A stretch of DNA of 64,000 nucleotides from JAJRTA01 sp965603125. GTDB lineage: Bacteria; Zixibacteria; MSB-5A5; GN15; FEB-12. A program made the translations under genes and the position numbers. Below the pieces are notes generated by a model. That model ran no database searches. It was given only the letters and a program-made list of their open reading frames with translations, and had not been told where the DNA came from. Location: assembly GCA_965603125.1 (NCBI GenBank), contig CBFDBU010000013.1, positions 1 through 64,000 of the forward strand, written 5' to 3'. How positions within the stretch are numbered: position 1 is the stretch's first letter; every line of letters begins with the position of its first letter. Below are positions 8,482 to 16,392 of this stretch, piece after piece.

Positions 8482-9464
8482 CGTGCGGTCTCCTTGTGGG
8501 GCATAAACCCCTGCCGGCGCATCCAGTCGTCGTTGTAGCACTTGCTCAGGTACTTGATGCCGGCGTCGGCGAATATGCCGACCATGAGCGACTCCGGCCC
8601 CAGGTCGCGAGCCGCCTGTTCCATAGCATAGGCCACCGTGCCTGAAGAGCCCCCGGCGGAAATCCCCTCCTCGCGGGCAATCAGGCGGGCCCTGTGGAAA
8701 GAATCCTTGTCCGACACGGTTATTATCTCGTCCACGACATCCGGATGCATGGCCCCGGTCATGACATCGGAGCCGATTCCCTCCACCTTGTATGGGTATC
8801 CGGCCGTTTCCTTCCGGTAACGTATGTAGTCCGTGAACATGGAACCTTCGGGATCTACTGCGATCGCCTTGATTCTTTGGTTCTTCTCTTTCAGGAAGCG
8901 GGCTGCGCCCGAGAATGTCCCGCCAGTGCCGATGCCGCAGACGAAGTGAGTGATCTGACCGTCGGTATCTTCCCAGATTTCAGGACCGGTGCTGAGGTAA
9001 TGGGACTCGACGTTGTCCTGGCTGTCGTACTGGTCCAGGTCGAAGTAGCCCTTCTCCCTGGCCAGGCGGCGGGCTACGGCGTAGAAGCTCCGGGGGTCGT
9101 CATGAGGGACCTCGGGCGTGATGATCAATTCAGCACCATAGGACTTGATCAGGTCAATTTTCTCCTTGCTGGTTTTTTCCGGCGTCGTGAGGATTGCCTT
9201 GAGTCCCAACACCTTGGCCACTATCGCCAGAGACGACCCGGTGTTGCCGGAGGTGTTGTCAATGACAGTGTCGCCCGCTTTGAGCCGCCCCTCGGACATG
9301 GCTTTCCTGATTATGTGCAGTGCCATCCGGTCTTTCACCGACCCGGTCGGGTTGAAAAACTCGAGCTTCACATAGGCTCTGGGGCCATCCGGTGGAATGC
9401 CGGTCCTGAGTCTCAGGAGCGGTGTGCAGCCAACCAGGTCGAGGATGTTGTCATACGTTTTCAT
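8478..9464 (-). CDS. PLP-dependent cystathionine beta-synthase / cysteine synthase family enzyme
   Basis: A 328-residue cytosolic fold-type II PLP enzyme. The Schiff-base lysine is Lys44 in NPTGSVKDR; the substrate loop TSGNTG is at 71-76; the phosphate-binding loop is GTGGT. The C-terminal features EGISAGGSSGT and DDWM resemble the catalytic core of cystathionine beta-synthase more than classical CysK. It lacks the CBS regulatory domains. The reaction is therefore either serine plus homocysteine to cystathionine or O-acetylserine plus sulfide to cysteine; sequence alone does not decide. It heads a two-gene unit with the coupled DUF1573-like gene. Confidence 0.85.
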   Translation of the reverse strand: MKTYDNILDLVGCTPLLRLRTGIPPDGPRAYVKLEFFNPTGSVKDRMALHIIRKAMSEGRLKAGDTVIDNTSGNTGSSLAIVAKVLGLKAILTTPEKTSKEKIDLIKSYGAELIITPEVPHDDPRSFYAVARRLAREKGYFDLDQYDSQDNVESHYLSTGPEIWEDTDGQITHFVCGIGTGGTFSGAARFLKEKNQRIKAIAVDPEGSMFTDYIRYRKETAGYPYKVEGIGSDVMTGAMHPDVVDEIITVSDKDSFHRARLIAREEGISAGGSSGTVAYAMEQAARDLGPESLMVGIFADAGIKYLSKCYNDDWMRRQGFMPHKETAR

Positions 9465-10052
9465 AGTCGTATTCCGAGTTTCACAATGTTATACATTCAG
9501 TCACCTATTACAAGCTGGAATTTGCAAAAGTCACGGATTCCCCCGTTTGCGAACTCCATAGGCGGGTACCTGATCCACCCATCTTATTCGTTCGGTTGGC
9601 TTGTAAACCGGTATCCAGTTGCTGTAATCACACGAGTTTCCCCTCCAATAATAGCTTGACAAATCCCACCCTCCGGTGTTATGTTTCGAATGTGAAAGGC
9701 ACGTGAGCCTCACTCCTGGTCAGGCCGGTAAGTTCTTGTCCGACATCAAGATGGTCTTTGGTTAGTCGCTAACGTCATGGCTTCTCGTATCACGAGAGCA
9801 GCGCTTCTGAGCGCTATGTCTCATGGAGCGTTCGGACGGCAATCATGTTGCGGGGGTCGGTTTGCGCCGGTACGGTCGGCAACTGATACTGTACTTAGGA
9901 GCGTGGGTGGAAGACCCCTGCCGGTCACGTTGCCATGAAAATATGTTCAGGTTCCGGGACGAATGCGATGTGACTCCGCGTCGTCCTGTGATGACAGTCA
10001 TAAGTGGAGACAAGGAGAACAGGTCGCACACAAACGCAAGGAGGCTGCAAAG
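9465..10052. other. Divergent intergenic region
   Basis: About 590 bases between the minus-strand PLP enzyme and the plus-strand BACON protein. I see no supportable gene. It contains a promoter-like element at 9656-9685 and otherwise nothing recognised. Confidence 0.5.
9656..9685 (+). promoter_or_regulatory. Possible sigma-70-type promoter
   Basis: TTGACA (9656-9661), an 18-bp spacer and TATGTT (9680-9685). It points to the gene at 10053 but would leave a leader of about 360 bases, so another promoter closer to the gene cannot be excluded. Confidence 0.4.
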
Positions 10053-12389
10053 ATGAGCTTCAAGGTTCTCGTCGCTGTGAGTTGCATTCTGGCGCTTGCC
10101 GCCCTGCCGGCAACTTCAGACGCGCATGATCCCGGCGTCCCGGATACGGTGGATATGATATTCTCCGTGGTCCCTGATGCCGCCGGCAGTCAGTTGCAGG
10201 TTCAGATTGACCTGTGGGTTTTCAGCGATTCCGTCAGCATCGCCGGCGCCACCATGGGGTTTTCCTGGGACAATCCCCATCTGCAGATGGACAGTGCAAA
10301 ATCAACTCCCGTGACGGAATTCCCCTGGGTCTTTCAGTTCGGGCCGTTCTTCTACGAGGGGAACGACGTCGCCCTTACCAATGCCAACCAGCGCTTCATT
10401 TTCGGGGCTTCCAGGACAACCGGCCCCGGTGTGGTTCCCGCCGACACGCGCCGGCTCTGGGCCAGTTACTTCTTCACGCTGTCTGAGTGGAGCGTTAACG
10501 ACTCCATCGTGCTGGATACTCTGCAGTTTGGCTCGGAGAGTGTATACAAATTCGTGGGAGAGGGCGTCGGTGATATCTACCCTGTGTGGACAGGACCTGT
10601 GGTGATCCATGACCCCAGCTATGTTCCCCCGGTCATTCTGTCGGTGGAGCCGGATTCGCTGTTCTTCACGGGTATCGTTGGGAGCTCAAACCCGGCCGCT
10701 GAGACTTTCCAGATTGCTGTTGGCGGCGACCCGATCAGCTTCCAACTGGTAGAAAATATCGACTGGATCATCCCCAGCCCTATCCAGGGCCAGACACCCC
10801 AGACAGTCACCATCATGACGAATATCACCGGCATGACGGAAGGCGTCTATGTGGACTCGATCAGGGTGAATGCCTCGGCGGCGGAGAACTCACCGCAGTA
10901 TGTTGTCGTCTGCCTGACCCTGGAACCGCCTCCGCCGGTAATCGATGTCAGTGCGACGGAGTTCTATTTCAATGCTGTCGCCGGCGGGGCGAACCCTGCG
11001 CCCAAAACTCTGACAATCAAGAACGCCGGCGGGTCGACTCTGAACTGGACACTATCCAACACCGAGAGCTGGCTTGACCTGAACCCGCATTCAGGGGCCG
11101 ATTCGAGCGACGTCACCTTATCGGTAGACATTACCGGTCTGGTGTACAATGATTACTACGACACGGTCGTGGTAAGCGATCCCAACGCCACTAACGATCC
11201 GGTGCGGATTCCGGTTTTTCTATCGGTCGGATCCGATCTGCCCATCATCTATGTTGACTCGGCTTTCAATACAATTATCGTCGATATCCCCACGTCGGGG
11301 GGCTCCCGCACCATTCTCATTGGAAACGCCGGGGCCGGAACGCTCAACTTCTGGCTCCAGGAGGATTCTCCGCGCCTGTTCACCCTGAATCCGTCCAGTG
11401 GCATGGCGCCGGAGCAGGTGAGTGTGGGCTTCAAACTGAGCGCCGTTTCCGCGGGCGAGGATTACCGGGACACGCTGTGGGTGCACTCGAACGAAGCCAT
11501 CAATTCGCCGTTCCCGGTGGTGTTCTTCTTCCACGTAGTGGACAACGCCGCCGAGCTGCATACAAACCGGGACACCCTGCGACTGACCATATTTGAGTGC
11601 AGCATGGATCTGCACAACGGCGATTTGCCCTCCGAGAGCTTCGTTGTCAGTAACCTGGGTGGTGACAATCCGATGGTGGTGAAACTGCTCTACGAATCGG
11701 ACTATTTCACGATAACCCCGTCAATGGGCGTGGCGGCGGTCTCGTTTACAGTGGACGCAAATTATCTGCAGCTTCCGGTCGGGACGCACTACGACACGAT
11801 TCTCGTCTCGGCCTGGAAAGCGCTCAACTCCCCTGATACGGTCATCGTCGTCTATGAAATAATCGAGGGTGTGGAAGACCCGGAGATTGTCCTGACGGAC
11901 ACGGATCTTGTCGTCTGCAACCAGCAGAACACCGGTCTGTCCAGTATTACTTCCTTTGGTGTGCGCAATGCACACAGCGGCTGCATGGAGTGGGAACTTG
12001 TTGAGGACATCCCCTGGCTCTTTCCGCTGAAGACGAGCGGAAACGTTCCGGGATGGGTGGCATTTCGCGTGAATACGGCGGGCGTTCCCATGGGCGAGCA
12101 TCTTGAGACGCTCCTGGTAACAGCCGCTGATGCTGTCAACAGTCCGCTACCGGTCTCAGTGCTGCTGAAAGTCTGGGTTCTACATGGTGATCACAACTAC
12201 GACGGGCAAATCACCATCGCCGACTATGTGTACTTGATTGAGTACATGTTCTTCGAGGGACCGGAGCCTCTACCGACACTGATCGTTGGCGACATGAACT
12301 GCGATAAGCAGGTGACAATCGACGACCTGGTTCATTTCACAGACTACATGTTCCATCATGGACCTATTCCATGCGGAAATCCGTATTGA
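10053..12389 (+). CDS. Secreted BACON-repeat protein with dockerin-like tail
   Basis: A 778-residue protein with a Sec signal (MSFKVLVAVSCILALAALPA, cleavage near SDA). Residues about 28-195 form a beta-rich domain resembling cohesin-like domains (an initial DTVDMIFSVVPDAAGSQLQV strand pattern); this is tentative. Five BACON/Ig-like repeats of about 95-105 residues follow, with recurring NSP, W/F-x-L.P..G and DT..V motifs. The tail from about residue 712 has two dockerin-like segments (GDHNYDGQITIADYVYLIEYMF and GDMNCDKQVTIDDLVHFTDYMF). The ATG at 10053 has AAGGAGG upstream. Likely extracellular or cell-surface and involved in binding carbohydrate or protein; no enzyme motif is seen. Confidence 0.85.
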   Translation: MSFKVLVAVSCILALAALPATSDAHDPGVPDTVDMIFSVVPDAAGSQLQVQIDLWVFSDSVSIAGATMGFSWDNPHLQMDSAKSTPVTEFPWVFQFGPFFYEGNDVALTNANQRFIFGASRTTGPGVVPADTRRLWASYFFTLSEWSVNDSIVLDTLQFGSESVYKFVGEGVGDIYPVWTGPVVIHDPSYVPPVILSVEPDSLFFTGIVGSSNPAAETFQIAVGGDPISFQLVENIDWIIPSPIQGQTPQTVTIMTNITGMTEGVYVDSIRVNASAAENSPQYVVVCLTLEPPPPVIDVSATEFYFNAVAGGANPAPKTLTIKNAGGSTLNWTLSNTESWLDLNPHSGADSSDVTLSVDITGLVYNDYYDTVVVSDPNATNDPVRIPVFLSVGSDLPIIYVDSAFNTIIVDIPTSGGSRTILIGNAGAGTLNFWLQEDSPRLFTLNPSSGMAPEQVSVGFKLSAVSAGEDYRDTLWVHSNEAINSPFPVVFFFHVVDNAAELHTNRDTLRLTIFECSMDLHNGDLPSESFVVSNLGGDNPMVVKLLYESDYFTITPSMGVAAVSFTVDANYLQLPVGTHYDTILVSAWKALNSPDTVIVVYEIIEGVEDPEIVLTDTDLVVCNQQNTGLSSITSFGVRNAHSGCMEWELVEDIPWLFPLKTSGNVPGWVAFRVNTAGVPMGEHLETLLVTAADAVNSPLPVSVLLKVWVLHGDHNYDGQITIADYVYLIEYMFFEGPEPLPTLIVGDMNCDKQVTIDDLVHFTDYMFHHGPIPCGNPY

Positions 12390-12420
12390 ACAAACCATAG
12401 GCAACTTCGTCCCTGAGGGG

Positions 12421-12456
12421 AGCGCCGTCATCTATTCGGTGGCGGCGCCTTTCTCT
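12421..12456 (+). terminator. Probable rho-independent terminator
   Basis: An imperfect 12-bp GC-rich hairpin with one bulge (12421-12450, loop TATTC) followed by TTCTCT, 31 bases after the BACON protein's stop. The T-tract is weak. Confidence 0.45.
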
Positions 12457-12658
12457 GGCAGACAGCGGCTCTTGAGCCACAGAGCGGCACACTGCGCGGG
12501 TTCAGACGTGGTGAATACTACCGATAACTGATCTTACTTGATAGTGGGAAGGACTGAGTTGCCTTTTTCGGAGAGGCGCCTTCGGGCATACGCTGAAACC
12601 TATTGTTGCACGACGCGTTATATGCAGTAGACGACAGCAACCGATTGGAGACAATGAC

Positions 12659-14905
12659 ATGACATCCGGACGTTTCAAGTCAATCGCAGCGGCTCTCGCC
12701 TTGCCGGTGATGGTGTTTTCCCTGACTGTATCCACTGCGGCGCAGCAGACGGATTCCGTTTCCGACCGCTTTGACCCGTCGGCTATGCACCAGATACTGG
12801 CCGAGAGCAAGGCCCAGGCGCTTTTTGACAAACAGCTTATCCGGAAAATGGCGGCGCAGATCCGACTGGAGAACACGCAAACGAACTACGACGTTCTGTT
12901 CTACGATATCGCCATCCGGGTCAACGACACCAATGAGAACCTGTACGGGAAGGTGGGATTTACAGCCGAAGCCGCCGAGAACGGCGTAACGGAGGTGCAG
13001 GTGGACTTTCACTCGACCATGCAAGTGGATTCAATCGTCGCCCCGATCGGTGCGCTGTCGTACTCGCGCGCGGGCGATGTCGTAACCATTGTTCTGGACG
13101 GTGCCTACGATAGCGGCGAGCAGTTCACGTTTGACTTCTACTCCCACGGCCATCCGACCGAGGGCGGTTTTCAGGCCTTCGCCTTTGACACGCGCCTGGG
13201 CGCTCCGGTCATCGCGTCGCTGTCGGAGCCGTACTTCGCTCGCACCTGGTGGCCCTGCAAGGACCGCATGGACGACAAGGCCGATTCGTTCAACATCGCC
13301 ATTACCGTCGACACGGCGCTCTATGTCGCCTCCAACGGGACGCTTGACTCGGTGGTTCAGTCGTTCAACAACGCCCACACCTATTATTACGCGGTGCGCT
13401 ACCCCATGGTGACGTATCTGTTCTCAGTCGCGATATCCAACTACACGGTCTGGTATGACGAGTGGGTCTACAACGACGGTCTGGACACGATGCCGCTGGT
13501 GCATGCGGTGTATCCCGATCTGTACGACTACTCGCTGACTCACTTCGACATCACACCCTACGCACTTACGGTCTACTCCGACAACTACGGCTTGTACCCG
13601 TTTGTGAATGAGAAGTATGGCCATGCCAATTTCGAGTGGGGAGGTGCCATGGAACACCAGACAATGACCTCCACGGCCGGCAGTGGTTTCGGTTTCTCGG
13701 AACCGGTGGTGGTTCACGAGTTGTCGCACCAGTGGTGGGGAGACATGATCACCTGCAAGTCGTGGGCGCATATCTGGCTCAACGAGGGCTGGGCCTCCTA
13801 TTCCGAGGCGCTTTATTACCTCGAGAAGGACGGCTGGCAGGCCTATCACGACTACATGAACGGCATGGCCTACGCCGGCGGGGGAACCATATACGTGTAT
13901 GACACCACTTCGGTGTGGAACATCTTCCACGGCGGGCTTTCCTACGACAAGGGCGCCTGGGTGGTTCACATGCTGCGCGGCGTGCTGGGAGACCCGCTCT
14001 TTTTCGCGGGGATCAACGCCTACTACAATTCGGAGTACCAGCACGCGGCGGCCACCACCGAGGATTTCCGCGACGTTCTCGAGGCGGCCACCGGCCAGGA
14101 ACTTGACTGGTTCTTTGAGGATTGGATCTACGGTGAGTACCGCCCGAACTACCACTTTCGATACTGGGCGGAACCGTCCGACACCGGCGGCTACGATCTG
14201 TTTCTCCATATTGAGCAAGTCCAGACGACCGTCCCCCGGGCATTTCGGATGCCGGTGGATTTCTTCTTCGACTTCAATACTATCCCCGACGATACGGTCA
14301 CTCTCCGGCCGACCGAGCGGCAACAACTGATGAAGTTCAACCTGCCCGACAACGTGGTTCAGATCGAGTGTGATCCCGCCGGATGGGTTCTCAAGTATTC
14401 CAGCCACGTGCCCTGGCAATTGCATTTTGTCACTACCGATAAGGAACTGAGTTCCGGTCTGGAATATGCCGACTATTGCGACACTCTCGATGTCCGCGGT
14501 ACGTCTTTCAGTTACACATACTCCCTGGCCGGGGGGATATTGCCGAACGGCTGCAACCTCAGTGGTGACGGAATTATCAGCGGCATGCCGACCAAAGAGG
14601 GGCAGTACGTCTTCACGGCCCGGGTTGACGACGACTTCAACAGTTTCTACGACGAATACGAGTTCACGCTTGTAGTGGCATCGGCGGGTCTGATCCCGGG
14701 CGATGTCGACCATGACTTCGAAGAGGTCAATATCTCTGATCTGGTCTACTTGGTGGATTACATGTTCATCAACGGGCCCGAGCCACCGATCATGGATCAG
14801 GCGGACATGGACGCCTCCTGCCAGATAGACATTGCGGACCTGGTCTATCTCGTGGACTACATGTTCGACGAGGGTCCGGCGCCGCTGATCGGCTGCGTTC
14901 TCTGA
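12659..14905 (+). CDS. Secreted M1-family zinc aminopeptidase with dockerin-like tail
   Basis: A 748-residue protein with a signal peptide (core IAAALALPVMVFSL, cleavage near STAA|QQ). The gluzincin site is HELSH at 353-357, with the third zinc ligand Glu376 in NEGWASY at the standard 18-residue spacing. The substrate motif GAMEHQT corresponds to the GxMEN exopeptidase motif, with His in place of Asn. After the catalytic part (to about 590) comes a putative Ig-like domain (SYTYSLAGGILPNGCNLSG) and, from about residue 681, two dockerin-like repeats (ISDLVYLVDYMF, DIADLVYLVDYMF). M1 enzymes remove N-terminal residues from peptides; the signal peptide suggests action outside the cytoplasm. GGAG lies eight bases before the ATG. 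Confidence 0.9.
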   Translation: MTSGRFKSIAAALALPVMVFSLTVSTAAQQTDSVSDRFDPSAMHQILAESKAQALFDKQLIRKMAAQIRLENTQTNYDVLFYDIAIRVNDTNENLYGKVGFTAEAAENGVTEVQVDFHSTMQVDSIVAPIGALSYSRAGDVVTIVLDGAYDSGEQFTFDFYSHGHPTEGGFQAFAFDTRLGAPVIASLSEPYFARTWWPCKDRMDDKADSFNIAITVDTALYVASNGTLDSVVQSFNNAHTYYYAVRYPMVTYLFSVAISNYTVWYDEWVYNDGLDTMPLVHAVYPDLYDYSLTHFDITPYALTVYSDNYGLYPFVNEKYGHANFEWGGAMEHQTMTSTAGSGFGFSEPVVVHELSHQWWGDMITCKSWAHIWLNEGWASYSEALYYLEKDGWQAYHDYMNGMAYAGGGTIYVYDTTSVWNIFHGGLSYDKGAWVVHMLRGVLGDPLFFAGINAYYNSEYQHAAATTEDFRDVLEAATGQELDWFFEDWIYGEYRPNYHFRYWAEPSDTGGYDLFLHIEQVQTTVPRAFRMPVDFFFDFNTIPDDTVTLRPTERQQLMKFNLPDNVVQIECDPAGWVLKYSSHVPWQLHFVTTDKELSSGLEYADYCDTLDVRGTSFSYTYSLAGGILPNGCNLSGDGIISGMPTKEGQYVFTARVDDDFNSFYDEYEFTLVVASAGLIPGDVDHDFEEVNISDLVYLVDYMFINGPEPPIMDQADMDASCQIDIADLVYLVDYMFDEGPAPLIGCVL

Positions 14906-15069
14906 ACACACGCAAGATACGTCCGGGCCGGTAGCGTCGTCATCGTGAGATCGGCGGAGTGACCACCGGCTGCCCCGGACGCAAACTTTTATTTGCTTTT
15001 GGGAGCAAAATCGGTATCATTTTTCGTGTGTCACTGGCGAGAAGGCGTACTCATCAGCCGGGGTCCGGA

Positions 15070-16392
15070 TTGAACAGCAACAGAAAGATTGAGACCTTTT
15101 ACCTTGCCACTTTCGGCTGCCAGATGAACCTGGCCGATTCTTCGACGCTGACGGCTACGCTGACCAGTAGGGGCTACCGCCGGGTGGATGATGAATCCCG
15201 GGCCGACCTGTTGATCCTCAACACCTGCTCGGTGCGGGAGAAGGCGGAGCGGCGCGTGATCGGCCGTCTGTGGGATATTCAACGATACAAGCGCCGACGC
15301 CCTCACGTGAAAGTGGCCGTTGTGGGGTGCATGGCCCAGCGACTGGGAGAGAAGCTGATCGAACAGGTACCCCACGTCGACTATGTCCTCGGCACCGACC
15401 GGCTTTTTGAACTGCCCGACGTGATTGAGGGCAAAGAGGACACGTCACCGGTCATGACGGCCTTCGGACACGAGGACATGGACACCATCGCCCCGGTCAG
15501 GGAGACGTCGTTCTCGGCTTTCGTGACCATCTCACGCGGGTGCGATAACAATTGCACCTATTGCATCGTGCCCCACGTTCGCGGCGGCGAGCGGGCACAT
15601 TCGGCGGATCACATCGTGGGTTCCGTCCGCCGCCTGGCGGACGAGGGCGTGATTGAAGTCATGCTGCTGGGGCAGAACGTCAACAGCTACCGTCACGGCG
15701 ATACTGATTTCCCGCGCCTGCTGCAGCGCGTGGCGAGCGAGACGGATATCGAGCGTTTGCGTTTCATGACCTCGCACCCAAAGGATCTCTCGCGAACTCT
15801 GGTCGATGTCATGGCCGGCGAACCGAGCATCATGCCGCACATACACCTGCCGCTTCAGTCCGGCGCTAACCGGATTCTGCAGAAGATGGGGCGTGGTTAT
15901 ACGGTCGAGCACTTCGAGGGAATCGTGGAACAGATCCGCTGCCGGTTCGATTACGTGTCGCTGACGACTGATCTCATAGTCGGTTTCCCCGGCGAGACGC
16001 TGGAGGAATACGAATCGACTCTCGCGGCGGTGCGGCGACTTCAGTTTGACGCTGCTTTCATGTTCCGTTACTCGGCGCGTCCCGGCACGGTTGCCGCCGA
16101 CTATGAGGACGACGTCCCGGAAAAGGAGAAACTGCGCCGTCTCAAACGCCTTATCGAGCTGCAACAGGAAATCGGCAGGCAGCGCAACCAGCGTGAGGTG
16201 GGGCAGGTTCGCTACGGCCTGATCGAGGGTACGTCGCGCCGCAGCGCCGATTACCTGCGAGCTAGGACAGAGGGGAACAAGATCGTGCTGTTCAAAGCCG
16301 GAGAAGAGGAGACCGGCAGGATAGTCCCGATCGGGGTAACATCGGCCGACGCTTTCACTCTTCATGGCGACGTCGCGGAGGTTCGGTCGTGA
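15070..16392 (+). CDS. miaB: tRNA-2-methylthio-N6-dimethylallyladenosine synthase
   Basis: A radical-SAM methylthiotransferase that converts i6A37 to ms2i6A37 in tRNAs reading UNN codons. The UPF0004 domain carries the auxiliary-cluster cysteines in FGCQMN, NTCSV and GCMAQRLG. The radical SAM motif is CDNNCTYC. A TRAM-like C-terminal domain follows. With the TTG at 15070 the protein has 440 residues and about 16 residues before FGCQMN, normal for MiaB; in-frame GTG codons at 14959 and 15028 would add unusual N-terminal sequence, and no strong ribosome site settles the point. A weak promoter-like TTGCTT-16-TATCAT lies at 14993-15020, consistent with a start after it. The stop overlaps the next gene as GTGA. 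Confidence 0.88.
   Translation: MNSNRKIETFYLATFGCQMNLADSSTLTATLTSRGYRRVDDESRADLLILNTCSVREKAERRVIGRLWDIQRYKRRRPHVKVAVVGCMAQRLGEKLIEQVPHVDYVLGTDRLFELPDVIEGKEDTSPVMTAFGHEDMDTIAPVRETSFSAFVTISRGCDNNCTYCIVPHVRGGERAHSADHIVGSVRRLADEGVIEVMLLGQNVNSYRHGDTDFPRLLQRVASETDIERLRFMTSHPKDLSRTLVDVMAGEPSIMPHIHLPLQSGANRILQKMGRGYTVEHFEGIVEQIRCRFDYVSLTTDLIVGFPGETLEEYESTLAAVRRLQFDAAFMFRYSARPGTVAADYEDDVPEKEKLRRLKRLIELQQEIGRQRNQREVGQVRYGLIEGTSRRSADYLRARTEGNKIVLFKAGEEETGRIVPIGVTSADAFTLHGDVAEVRS

Noticed and set aside
13424..14911. Long minus-strand open frame opposite the M1 aminopeptidase
   Set aside because: It is antisense to a well supported gene with a zinc motif and has no recognisable domain.
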